This document shows, one piece after another, positions 10,207-22,893 of a stretch of 64,000 bases of DNA; the first letter of the stretch is position 1, and each line of letters starts with the position of its first letter. The DNA is taken from contig CP071494.1 of NCBI GenBank assembly GCA_017354895.1, forward strand, positions 3,782,001-3,846,000, written 5' to 3'. Made by a program: the position numbers and the translations under genes. The notes beneath the pieces were generated by a model that was not told where the DNA came from, made no database searches, and saw only the letters and a program-made list of their open reading frames with translations. The stretch comes from Podospora comata. Lineage: Eukaryota; Ascomycota; Sordariomycetes; Sordariales; Podosporaceae.

Positions 10207-10710
10207 CATAGATGCTTTTGATGATTCAATTCCAAATGCAAGAAAGCAATTGATAGCCAAAACCTGAAACCCCAAAAAGAAAAAGAAAATGTACAATTGC
10301 CCCAGCTACAAAGTAAACAATGAAGGGAGAAAATATCTGGTATCTTTGATAGCGCACTGTTGGTGATAGCCTTCCTCTCCATGTTTTATGGGTATATAGG
10401 TAGAACGGCCGTGACGACATTATAGCTTTTCCCCTGAAAATATAGTAGTCCTCAACGCCTGGCGTGAGTGTGATGGTGATGGTGATGTTAAATTACAGGA
10501 ATACAAGAATGAAATAGGTCCGGTAAAAAAATGTGATAGGGTAAAACAATGTGCATTGAAGTGAAAAGGGTCAAAAGGAATGTTAAAAGGGGGTATCAAA
10601 GAAGATGAGTATGTGTTGGGTAAAAGATTGTATGCGGGTCGGTCGTAGCATCGTTACTCAAATGAGCATGAGATCGTGTAATGCCAAAAAATAAGAAAAT
10701 AAAGCAGAAA

Positions 10711-12934
10711 TTAGGGCTTGAACACCGCGTTGGTCAGAAAGAATTCTTCGCTGGCGGGTGTTGGCGTCACGATGGGTGATGTCGACGCAGTTGAGCAAGT
10801 AGTCGTGGTGGGAGGGGTTGAAGAGGAAGAAAGAGAGGACGAGGAGGTCTTGGCCTCGAGTTTGGAGAAAGGGATAGCCATCCTGGCAGGAGAACTGCTC
10901 TTCAGGAACATCTGGCTGCCCCGAGTGCGATTCCACTTTTTCCTCTCGACATCAGAGACTGGGTCCTCCTTCGCCACGGACACTGCAGGCTCCTCCTTTA
11001 CCACGGACACCACTGGCTCCTCCTTCGCCACGGCCTCTGTCCCACCCATGTTGCTAATCGTTTGCTCAACGTCGGCAAGGAGGGCATACACGTCATTGTC
11101 AGCGTAGATGCGAATCGTCTCCGCCCTTTTCAGGGTCGTGACAGACTCCCCAGTCTTCTCTTTGGCCGCCGCAGTCTCCTCGGTCAAGGGATCCTCCATG
11201 ATGGTTGAAGGAACTTGAGCTACCACTCGCTGAGGAGAGGAAGGCGAAGAGGAAGGCGAAGAGGAAGGCGAGGTTTGTGTGAAGGCAGTCTTCGTGGGGC
11301 TTCTCGGAGGAGTTGACATGCTGGTCGGGCAGTTCAGGGGGCGAACTCCCATAGCGAGCTGCAGAGACTCGCTCACACTAGCAACGCCCGTGGGTGGGAC
11401 GCCCAGGGTGGCTGCGGCGGCAACGTGCTCCAGAAGCTTCTGGCGGACCCGCATGCGCCGGTTCTCAGCGTGTTCGAGTTTGGTAACCCAGTCATCAATC
11501 GAAGCGTCAAGCTCAGCAAGGGCTTCCTCTTGCTTCAGCATCGAGTCGTGACTGAACTTGGCCGTCCGGGGTGATCGCAGATATTGGCAGATCCGAGTGT
11601 GTAGGTTGCGTCGTCCAGCACGAAGCGAGGTGTAGGTACGGCGAAGGTATTCAGTGCGCTCATCAAGCTGACGAAGTTCTCTAGAGAGATTGTCGACGTC
11701 ATCTTTTCTTAGTACCTCAAACCTAGCCGCCTGCTGAAGAGCTTGCTTGTGTAAAGCAGCTGCCTCAACAGGGCTAAGCATGTTGACCGCATCACTTGCC
11801 TTCCACCCTTTGGGTAGTTGCTCAAATGCTCGTCGCTCCGCACTGGAGCTTCTCTTGGATTCTCCTCGCCGCGACATAGCGCGAAGAGTGAGATCCGACC
11901 GCTTCCGCGGCCGACCTCTCTCCATGATACTTCCTGTATCCGACACATTTCTGGTGTGGCCTTGGGAAACTTGTGGTGTTTCGTCATTGGGTTCGGCCTT
12001 TGGCGTGGCCGAGGGATCCGGTGAGCCTTCTTTGGGGGTCCCGACAAGCCCATATTTCGTAACACGTTCCCATGGTCTGGGTGATGATCGATGCTCGATG
12101 GGAGCGGACATGGGAGCGGATACAGGCGTGGGGAGCGTCGAGTTGGTCATGGCGGTAGTGGCGGCCGATGCAGGTGTCAAGGCAGCTGAACAGGGGGTGA
12201 AGGGAGTCTTGATTCTTGGGGAATCATCCGTCCTCGCCGACCGTAGTGGCATGTCCACAGGTGTGCTGCCCGATCGAAGCCGATTGAGTGAGGCCTGTTG
12301 TGTTAAACGAGGAACTGCTGATGTTGAAGCTGGAATAACCAGAGGCGTGAGACTTTTTGGCGATAATGGTTGCCGGAGTTCTCCGTGGCTCCTAAATCCA
12401 CCTCGAAGTTCGTGTTTTTGTTCCGGAGATTGTTCCAACGTTGGTGACAGGAAGTCGACCATCTGGTTCTGCTTCCATGATGCTCCCGGTGCGCTAATCG
12501 AGCGCTCATGGAAAGGTGGTCGGCCTGGAATCGTGGCTATGGTGGGGTTAGTCCAAGCACATGAAAGCACTCGTGTTAGTTGGGAATGGTAACATACGGG
12601 AATCCATGGCCACTTCTTGTACGGTTGTCATAGGTCCCAAATCCGGGACGCTAACCTTTCGTCTGCGGATGAGGTTGTGTTCCTTGATCCGTATCCTGAG
12701 CCCTGCCGCGGCAGGAGTCTTCTCGCCCTTCTCCCCGTTTTGTAACATGGCCAACGCAAACGCTTGCTCGGGGTCCAGAGCCTTCCCAGGGCAAGTAGCT
12801 ACTTGCCTCTCTTTAGGGAAGAGCTGGTATTTCCTCTCTGTCGTCTGCTGCATTCTCCACGCAAATGGTTTGATCTCACCAGATGAGGTAGTGTTTAGCT
12901 GTGTCTCGACGTGTAAGCTCACAGCCAATGCCAC
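10711..12934 (-). CDS. uds1: Uds1-type protein (up-regulated during septation)
   Basis: Two exons: 12934-12598 and 12536-10711. The GTATGT donor and CCATAG acceptor join AMDS to PTIPGRPPFHERSISAPG, a block I recognise from fungal Uds1 proteins, preceded by RRRKVSVPDLGPMTTVQEVA. The product is about 730 residues, mostly disordered and rich in Ser/Pro/Thr. A helical, probably coiled-coil Uds1 domain (about residues 370-510) includes KQALQQAARFEVLRKDDVDN, ELRQLDERTEYLRRTYTSL and NLHTRICQYLRSP. The C-terminal third has an SSPSSSPSS repeat and repeated KEEPVVSVVKE/KEEPAVSVAKE motifs. Uds1 is known from S. pombe as a gene induced at septation; the molecular function is unclear. The start at 12934 is the longest option; an in-frame ATG at 12853 lies closer to the first conserved block (KYQLFP). 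Confidence 0.8.
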
Positions 12935-15900
12935 GACAAGGGAGGGAATTATGTTTGGGGGTTAAAGTGGCTGCATACCGAATCATTGGAAGCTTGCGGG
13001 GTGACTGCTTTTGATATAGTGTTGAGGCTAAGTGGAAGGTCGTCCGAGTCGGAACCAGAACCGCCCAAGCAGTTGGCAATGTGAGCCATTGGTGTGGTGT
13101 GAACGCAAAGCCGAATCTGTGTAAGAGGTATATAGTCGCACTGGCCCGGAGGATGTGGTGCAGTTAAGGGCCAGGAAATGTTTTAAGCTTCCCGTGTCTG
13201 TCGACCGGTTGATAGGCTGGAGGAGTTGACGGTATGTATGCACTTGTTTTCTCCAACCAGGACGCCCCCGAGTTCTTAAGAGTCTGATAGAAATTCGAGA
13301 CCGGACAGGCCCCCCAAAGTGGATAACAAACCCCAGGCCCTGCTCACCAGGGGCAAAGAGTTGAATCGTGTGTGACAGGGAAAGACAGGCAGAGCGCAGT
13401 GCACGGAGATGAGGGTTGGCACATGGCAACTCCATATCTTTGCGGTGGGGGTGCACAGTACAGAAATCTGCCAGGACAAGACCTGCCAGTGAGGACCCCT
13501 TGCCTCGACATCTTTGGTGATTTCTCCCAGAGGTACCTCTGCGGCCTGGACACGAGAGAGGCACCGGGGGAAAGGGGCCTGAGACAAGCCATCGTGGTTG
13601 TCGCGCCCCGGTAGCTATCCGAGCTGTTGAGAATTGGGGGGTACACAACGCACAACGACGTCCGAGGCGAGCAGTCGGGTACCCAGGACCCTGACTTGAC
13701 AGCTCAAAGCGGAAAAGCCGCCGTCGAGATACATGATGAGACATGCCCAGAAGAAGAGAAAAAGCTGCTGCAAGAGGCACAGAGTGATGAAACCGCTTAG
13801 ACCAGTTCAGGGCCGACCGAGCATCCCTGCTAGGAAGACAGGGGGCTTCCACCGCAGCCCCACCACCCAGGCATCTCGCCGCAACCCAAGACTGGACGTG
13901 CCTGTCCATATCTGGCCGCCGCTATGAACTACTTCTCCACGGATATCTTCCAGCAGACCAATGGGTGACCCATGGCTAAATGAAGGGACGTTGGTAGAGC
14001 TGGGGTGCAGCATCTGAGAGTGTAGCATGTGCGGAATAGCCAGCACGGCATCAGTGTCGACGCAAACCTTCCGTGCTCTGAAGAGACGGAATAAAGAAAA
14101 AGAAAGAGAGGGCAGAGCCAGAAGAAAGCAGTGGCCGGAGAATGTCCTGAAAGTTTCATGGATATCTGAGCTTTGCAGTTGACGTTCATGCCGATTACCT
14201 GCTGGTTTCAGAAAAGGAGCTTCCGTCTTCAGTGTCCGACTGTTGCGGATCGATACCGAAGAGGTTGAATCGGCAGTCTTGTTGAAGATGGATGCAGAAC
14301 CTGGTGTCATCCCTTCTCCTCAACGACCCCGCAATCAGAGTCTTGGGAGCTCATCGGGGACGGGAACGCGATAGAACCCCTCTTCATAACCCAGTGCCTA
14401 CCCAGCAGTTGGCCCAGCTTGAGAGCGGGAGACAACATGACATCCAGCCCGTGGATATGTCGGTTCTGAGGGTCCTTGCAACGACGCCGGGTCAGTGGTT
14501 GCTCAGGACGATATCCCGATACCGCTCCTACCTCTGCTCGACACGATTCTTCAGGGCCTCTCTATGAGTGGGCATACAGGGTGAGATTGTGAAGATTGTA
14601 ACATCGCGCTGGTCAGGGTGATGGGCTAGGCCGATGCTTGATGGCTCGCACGAACCTCTCGACTTTGCGATGCTGTAACTAAACAGCTGATTGGTGGGCT
14701 GGTGCATGAAGGAGTCGTAGGGACTGGAAAGGCGAATGAAGAAGCCTGTTTGAGGCGTCTGAGAGCGGCTGTATCCTGTGATCGGTTGCGTAAGAAGAGG
14801 AACAAGCGCGAGATTCGCAATCGCTTCGCGGCAACCCCACGTTAACGGTTGTTGCGCCTAGATCAACGTCCAGCTCACCAGTGTCATCTGAACTGGCACC
14901 TTCCCGGCAGGGCAGGGCAACGGTAGTTGACGGCGCCGGCGATATGGGGACGGAGCCATCCGCGTGAGCTCAGGCATTCTCTTGGTGTGACGGAGTCGAG
15001 GATGGACGTTGGCAGTGGGGTCCTGTTCGAACCATGATCCATCTCGAGGACAAACAACTGCCCCACTATGCGGTCCGATAGTTGCTTCACGTTGGGCGGG
15101 AGGGCATGAAGCCGGTGGCAAGATCGAAGACATCACTGAATGAATCACTGTAGTGTATCGTGGAACTTGTTTCTGCTCGAACCTGGCAGAAATTGGCCAC
15201 TGTCATGCGTCCAAAAATGGAAGTTCTTGAAGTTGAATGACACTCCATGGCAGGCAGCATGGAAGTGAGGGGTAGAGTGAACTGCGGGACGTTACTAGCG
15301 GCGTTTGTAAAAGGAACTCAACTCAACACCACCACCAGCAAAATAACCTACTTCTTGAGCTCTGGCCGCCGCCGCTAATCATGAGAAATCAGTTCTCTTG
15401 CTCGTTATTTCCACGTGGCGGGTTCGATCTTCGTTTGCGGCATGTTCTAGTCATGATCCAGGCCTTCTTCCTGCTTGGCTTTCAACGGCCGTCAGAGAAG
15501 CAGAGAACCTCATCTTCGAATCCGCCCTGCCCAGAGACGCCGCCTTTGCAACAGCAGGACAAGCCGCTAACTTGTCAATGCGCTTCATGACTCCAGCCTA
15601 ATTCAGGATGGTCGAGAACAGACCCTGGAAGGCCATGTGCCTCAAGACAGACACAGCTAAACCTTGTGGACCACACATTCTTGACCATATTGACAAAGGG
15701 GACTGACACATGTGCGTTGCATGCAGATACCTATCTACATACACATCAACAACCAATCTCTTCCCTCGTTGGCAACGCGTAGACATCACGAGTACTCATC
15801 TTCGACATACAAGCGAGCTGTCCACACAACACCTTCAGGAGGATATATTCTCTCGACACTTTCTCTAGCTTAATGATCAATTCCTCCTCTCAGCCTCGAC

Positions 15901-18900
15901 ATCACGCAGCATGTAGCTGGGCTTGGCGGTTCGTCTGATCTTTAAAGTCGCAATACTCCGACTGCAATGCGAGATGTCTGTACAGACTGGTTTCTCGCAT
16001 CACGCAAGACGATCACAGCGCTAATGGATACATCTACCAGATTTTTTTTGAAGTTGGATCTCTTGGTAGTGGTTCTGCAGAGTGATGGCATTTCCAACTT
16101 TGCCGGGCATCGCAGCGTGGGGGACGGCACTGTTAGTGAGAGGCAGATGAAGAAAGTGAGCGTTCCCCCAGTCATTTCATTTGGATGCTGCAATGCTGCA
16201 GGTTGATCGACGTTGGTCACCCGGTTTCTGCTATCACTTTTTTTGGGTCTCAAGTCGTTTTTCTTGCATGCTTATGTTGCATTCACCACCACCACCCTGC
16301 ATTAAATGTTGCTTTCGAGCTCTCTTTACTACAGCAACAACCCTGACCCTTCTGGCGGTGAGCATTTGAAGTCACAATCACTCAAATTACCCTGCGGGTT
16401 GCAGAGCCACGAGAGAGCACCAAGAGCTTGCAGAAGCGCTGTTTCTTGCAATATTCACGACTTTATACAGCTTATATGAGCCATGTAGCGTTGACAAACG
16501 GACGGTACTCGGAATCAAACAAACCAACATTATTCAGTTTCCACCAGTACCTACTGGCCAGGGCAAAGGGTATAAGTGGAACGTTCAGGTATGGCTCATG
16601 GCGCACTGGAACCCATCAGCATCTGATATTTGAACTGGCAAGGTGCTGTCCAATCCTTTGTATTAGCATGCTACATTTACCTTACTCACCGGCCACACCT
16701 TAGACCTTTTCTACAACAATTGTGGAATGCATGGGAGCTATCGACAGGGCATTATTTTGCTCTGGTGTTTTCGTACACTGATACCTACCTACACAAGTGA
16801 GTACATCTAACGGTCAGCAAATCCTTTCCTCATCGGGACAGCTGGGCTAACCGACCGCGGCAAAGTCTTGCCTAACTCGGGGGGTTACTCGACCCCTGAA
16901 AAGATTTTGGCTGTGGATCTTCTGAAGCCGCGATCTCTCCGAGATCCTCAGGGATCATGTTCTTATGTCACATACTTAAGGACAGGGGGCCGCGCTCGGT
17001 CTCGACAATCCACAGAATGTTGCTCCGATGCTCGCGGGGCTGGATGCTGTTGCTCCAAAGCAAGCCACCGAGTCTACGCGCGATGAAGCGCACGCCAGAC
17101 CAACAATAAGTAAACACATTCAGAAGCTTGAGCTATCGTATAACAACTCCAAGACGATTACCCCGAAAAATATCAGAAACAAAGCATGCAGGTCAGACTC
17201 GGCAGAAACGAAACAAGGACCCAAGCTTTTCGGAAGCGGGGCAACGAGGTTGAGAAACACTGTTTCATCCAGGATGTGCTAGAGACTGGGGCTATCATTG
17301 GTCAAGTGGCCAGAGTAGCTCAACTACCACCACCCACCTTCTCTCGTCCTGATATCCTATTCATGAATAGCCTCATAGGTTTGAACGGCGCCATTGACGA
17401 GGCAAAGCAAAATCCAGGTAGCTTTGCACGGTATCAACGCGGTTTGATATCATCCCCTTGGTCTAGTCCGAGCCTTCGTCTCAATCAAGGACGGGAAGGG
17501 AGCACTTTGCGGGAAATGGATGCCCTCTTCAGTCGGTCTTCGGGCTGGGAAAAGAGCAAGAGGTGCAATCTTTGAAGCAACGCACAGGTCAAGCGATGCA
17601 AGCACTCAAAGTCCGCAATTTCTCTGCCGTCCATGGCTATAGAGATCGCAAGGCCGTGCGCACTCGTCGACTTCACAAAGCAGCGCACAATATCAGTATG
17701 AGGGAGCAAAGTGAGGAGGATGTCTCGGTAGCATTGTGACGCCCATCACTTTCCCACAATGTGTATCTGCTTGATCATGCTGTAGGGCAGGCGTTATCTC
17801 CCTTTTCTGCCCAAACTCCGTGGGCTTTTCGTTACCCCTGTTTCCAATCGTACGATTTTGACGAAGCTTGTTGCAGTGACAGTGGACCTTTAGTTTTCCC
17901 CCCCCTCATTTTGAGATCACAGATTTCCGATTACTGTTACAAAGGAAAGAAAAAAGAAACTGCTATTAATAACAAGCAGCATTATAGCGCACCTCCCATG
18001 CAATCGAGACCCCATGAGGGGCCTGGTCCATTCTAACGCGAGTCACACACAAGGGCACGATATATCCTGTGATCACCAAGGCATGCGATGGTTGGGCATT
18101 GGTATCGTTGTATCGCGGCATCACATTCGAGCATCACCATTTTTGACAGCTTGACACCATCACTATCACACGGATGCAGGCTGGTAGCACTGTGTCTGTT
18201 ATAGCAGTCTGCTAAATCTTGCGTGAACACATGGACTGGTCGAGAGCAACAATTGATAACAATGATCGAGACTCGATGTGATGACGAACAGCAACCTGCA
18301 GAAAGGCCTTTAATATGATCAGATAAATGGCTCAAGATCGTCTGGATCTGTTGCTGTTCAACACCTTGACCCTCGATGGGATGGCCAAAGGATCCGAGGG
18401 AGTCCTGGACTGTGTCAGTCTGGCACAGCCATCACGTGCAGACATCACATACCCCAATCGCTTGCATCAGCACACAATACATCTATCCATGAGGCCCATG
18501 CATCGTTGTTGGTGCAGGTGAGCAACCACTGTCCGCAGCTTTGCGGTTCAGTGGGAAGCAATGCTCGCTTTCAGTACTGCAAGAAAACCCCAGCCCAAGA
18601 TAATGTTTGTTTCTTTTGTGGTCAAGTTTGAGGTGATGATCGCTGACAGATACCGGTCACTAGCTTGCTAACGTCATGGATCGTCTCCAACGGGCCGGGA
18701 GAGGCGCAGTTTACGTTTCACCTGCTGGGCGGGCTTCCAGTTTGTTTCTCGGTTCTTGAAGCTTCGTGGTTGGCGTTTACCTTCTTCACACCACCACCAT
18801 TAGCGATCCGGGCCGGCCCTTTTCTGTTTGACGTTCGCCGGAGGTTAAGTCTGGGGAATAACGACCAGAACCATACGAGGAGCCCATCCACCCTCTCGGG

Positions 18901-21900
18901 TCGAGTCTCGCTGTCTCAGGACGGGGATCGACACGATAAAAGCTCGTCTTAAGACGCCCATCGCGGCACTTTTGGGACCTTTGGCAATCATTTGATGGCC
19001 CAGCTGTGCTTTGTCACGGAATATTCCATACACCACCTTCCCCATGCGTCGCTTGCGATGGTGGTGGTCGTTGCTCTGGTCTTGGATACTTGACAGCCCC
19101 CCATTGGTCGCTTATCGCCGCGGGGAAAGGGGTGACAGGGACCGGGCCTGCGGCACAACCACGCCTCCCAGAACCCAAAACACTGGCTTGGGAACCCTCA
19201 CCAAGATCTTATTCAGCAGATCGTTTGGAATTTGGGGGGAGCGCTGGTGATAGGACAACCGATACGAACAGATTGTTTTCTTTTGCAGACGGGGTTGAAG
19301 CCCTCGGATCGTAAGCGATGCTGCTGCTGGTAAGAGGCATCGCCGACATGGCTGACGATGATGGTCCAAACAAACTCAACAGAGGGACCACGTTTCCTCT
19401 CCAAACTCCATCTGATCTATGTACGAGCATTGCGACGATGAGGGTGGTCAACGTGCGCGCTTCAAAGGGAAAGGTATGTTACACCTTGAGAAGATGACGA
19501 GCGGCCCGTCATTCCCTTCAAAAGCAGTGAACAGACACATCCCAATCTGCAGAAAAGCACGACATAAATAGCTTCATCGTCCGAGCGGGCATACCATTTT
19601 CTGCAAGCACTTGAACCAGCTTTTTCGCTGTGATGTTGACCTTTCTTCATCAACACACCGGCCGTGCTCTCGGGCGTGCTCCGACTGCATGTTCCTTCGT
19701 CTGCGCCGCACAGAATATCGCTGCACGAGACCAGCTTCGCTTCGATGCGTGTTGCAAGGTTCCTGAGACAACAGCGGGGGAGAAAGCTGCCTGCCAAGCA
19801 TCACCTCCAAGGCCCTTCAAGATCGGACGAAATGCCTCCACCCTCACCACGTTTTTCTTTAGTCTCGAAACAAACGCTAGTGAAAGAGAGAGAAAAAAAG
19901 GTTTAAGCGCGAGGGGGGGCTGATCGGAATGCTCGGGGAAAAGAAGAAGAAGAAGTTTAGTTTAAAGCGAGCAGAAACCGGGAGGATGATTCCCGATATT
20001 TCGGCTTTCGGCCAACAAGCACTCAATCGGCGGTTGTCTCCGTTTGGCAAGACCCGGCCGCCGCGGCGCTGGGACGGTGGGGCCCCGGGAGCTCTTCCGC
20101 GCTCCATCCAGCAACGGCGGGGTCAAGCAACTCTGTCTCCAAGGCTTTTCCCCCTGCTTTTTCCTTGCCCGGAACCACCAATGTTCAACAGGAGGACAAC
20201 GGCAGCCAAACGCACGAAATCTTGTTCTCACGTCGCAACGATTCGAAGTGCCCAAGAGAAACACTGCCGGCATTCGCTGCTACATACAGCAGGCAGATAT
20301 GTTAATCCCCAAGGATCATGTTGCACCATTTGCTATCCAGACATCTCGATGTACGGTAGGGTACCTACTGTCTGCCTGCGATAACAACTCACTCCACACG
20401 ATCTATCATTGATGTTTCGAACTGTCAAGTTTCCGGTGTTTCAAAACTCCAAACTTTTTATCACCTGACCTTGGAAGAAGCATTAATGATATTTCTTGAT
20501 ACACAATCTCCCTGCTCCGAAATTGCCCGTATGCTAGTGTGAGTTTTATTAGGTTGTATCCAAATGTATGTTTGGTGCTTTTGCATTATAGTTCCCGAGA
20601 TGATCATATCATATCACCAGGTGGCATATAGCATTGACACAGGGTCTCTGCAAAGAAGATTGAAACATTGAAACCTCACAATTTACTTGCAACATGACGC
20701 GGGGAATGCTACATGGTTTGAACATACTGCTACGGAACAATTATTAAGAGGCGAGTGCCGTCAGACAACCCCCTATTAGACCCTTATCCAGAACGATGGG
20801 AGATGATGTCTTGGTAAAAAGCTTCTATTTCTTATCAATGGTTGCGATAAGTGTTGATGAGGTTACCACCAAGACTTCTTAGAGTAGGGAGCAGAGGGTA
20901 TACGGGAGGTGTTATACGTATGCAGGAGGGCACCGTTGGAATAGCCTCAAATGGGGAAAAATAAGCTCGTTCCCGTCGATAGAATATCACCTGCTCAGAA
21001 CGACATAGGAAAAGCTTCCAAACATACTCTGTCAAATATCTTAGGTGGTATTTTTGACCTAAGAATGAAGAGACACTTACTACCCGTGACAGCCTCGTTT
21101 TCCCTCGATGCTGCGAAAAGCTCGTTGTCATGCAAAGTGGACAGAAAGAGAACATAGAAATGCTTATATTTGAAACAAGCCTGAACCTCTACATCCATGG
21201 GCTACCATGGGATATTACCTTCAGTTATGAACCATACTCATCAAGTGAGATCGTAAGCATCTGAAGCATCAGCCTTGAGCATATTGCGCATATGTCTCGA
21301 CCCCAGATTATTTTACATTGTGACATCGCCTAACGTCTTGAGCGGAATTCCAAGACCATAAGTCAACGTAGACATGCTCGCAAATCTCGCTTCAATCTCA
21401 ATACTAGACCAAGACTCGCATCTTGGTGTCACAGAGCAGTTCCCAGCCAAGCCGATAAGAGGCCACCTTTCAACTCCTAAAGTAGCAAGAGTAGCGGACC
21501 CAAGCATGAGATATCGTGACATCGCCCTTCACGAAGTGTGGTCTCTATCCCCCGTCTTACATATTGTGGGAGATGTTTGAGGTCTCCAAACGCTGTTTGC
21601 ATACTTGTATATGTTGCTGAGCTCTTTTGGGCATTATCAGATTGGATTTCCTGTTGTTACACGGTGAATCAAAACCATGAAGCTTCAGACACTGTTGAAT
21701 GACGAGCATGTGAAGGGCATGGTAGCTCTACCATCCAGCAGACATCACCACATGTGCCTGGCCATACCAAAACAGGTAGTTACGTGACTTTTGAGCTTAG
21801 TCCCTATTACCCATATCACCATACACTTCACCAATCCCATCCAGGTAGGGTATACATGCCCACAGGTAAAGCAATTCCAAGGAATGGAATCATGTCATGA

Positions 21901-22893
21901 ACAGGCTGTTACTCTACCACAATACAGATCAACATGAGCACATGGCTCTCCGCATTCTACGACTTGTCAGTGCCGCATATCTCCGACTTACGAGGTAAGC
22001 CGTCTTGGTTGCGGTCGCTCCACGCTGTGTCGGCACTTGGGATCGTAACCTCGGAGCTCAGTTGGGCAGTGGAGAGAAGATAGCAGTGATGTCCAAGGCA
22101 GGTGGTTGTACAGTCATGAAGTTGGGGCACAATTAAGACACGGAAGCTGATACTTGTCTTACACACAGATTATAACTCGTTTATTGGGTATGAAATAGGA
22201 TGAGAACTTCTGCTCGGGTGGGTGAATACCATACATTATCCTTCTCGAACCTTTGAACAGGAGGGTAACCACCCGCCTGTGCCTTGTTTCAGCTTTTCAG
22301 GTCAAAACTTAGGGACTGAGGGTCGAAGTTCAGATGGTTTAGAAGTCTGGGATGAGATCTTTGCTAGCCGAATGGTGCTCGGTGTTTAAGTTGAGGATTG
22401 TAAGAATTGGCGAATCAGATAGCGCTCCTGACCCAAGAAGCGGGAGAGATAATGGGTGCTTGGGACTGAAACATGTTTCGTGTGGAAGTTCGGATGAGTG
22501 AGTGCGGCTCAGAGGTAAGCTTCCAGAGCTGCAAAGCTCTCATCTGGTCTCTGTGGAGGTAAGTGCATAGTTATCATTCCGAAGGAGCTTATTAAATCAA
22601 GAAGATGCTGAAAATAAAACATGTCTCTTGGCGGTTAAGTGATCTTCTTTAGAGAGTTCGTGTAAGATCTTGACTTCGAATTGAGGTTAACAACTGAGGA
22701 TGATAAGTGAGGTGATGGTGGTCCAGTGACAAATCACGTGCTCCACTTTTCGACGTCACACCTGTTGTAGCCTATCAGCTTGTCGCAATTGTGCCCCTCC
22801 ATTCCTCAAGGTGACGAACTAGGAAGGCGTGAGGTAAAAGGGTAGCTCAGGTCAGGCATCAAATCAGCCATTGACTTTGGACGGAAGCTACTC
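12935..22893. other. Ten-kilobase region without a supportable gene
   Basis: This divergent spacer lies between the uds1-type gene and the aminopeptidase gene. Open frames are present (the longest is 13028-13909, minus), but none shows a conserved domain, and neighbouring frames do not join across plausible introns. No tRNA, 5S or snRNA signature was found. Base composition is ordinary rather than RIP-like. It could hold long 5' untranslated leaders, regulatory DNA, non-coding RNA or a fast-evolving gene. An E-box CACGTG at 22735-22740 lies about 150 bp before the aminopeptidase start. Confidence 0.5.

Larger units (their letters stand above)
7664..10710. other. Accessory spacer with A+T-rich debris
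   Basis: No intact gene is supported. The stretch contains an A+T-rich tract (about 8330-8590), a half 5S rRNA copy (9071-9136) and a 22-bp direct duplication (10155-10206). An open frame of 134 codons at 9555-9959 on the minus strand has no recognisable domain. The right-hand end should hold the 3' untranslated region of the uds1-type gene. Confidence 0.5.

Noticed and set aside
13028-13909. 293-codon open frame on the minus strand
   Set aside because: No domain, Arg/Leu/Ser-biased composition typical of chance frames, overlapping frames equally good, no plausible splice partners.
15405-15440. GGTTCGATC box resembling a tRNA B box
   Set aside because: No A box, acceptor stem or cloverleaf can be drawn around it; similar near-matches near 15177, 22245 and 58965 failed the same test.
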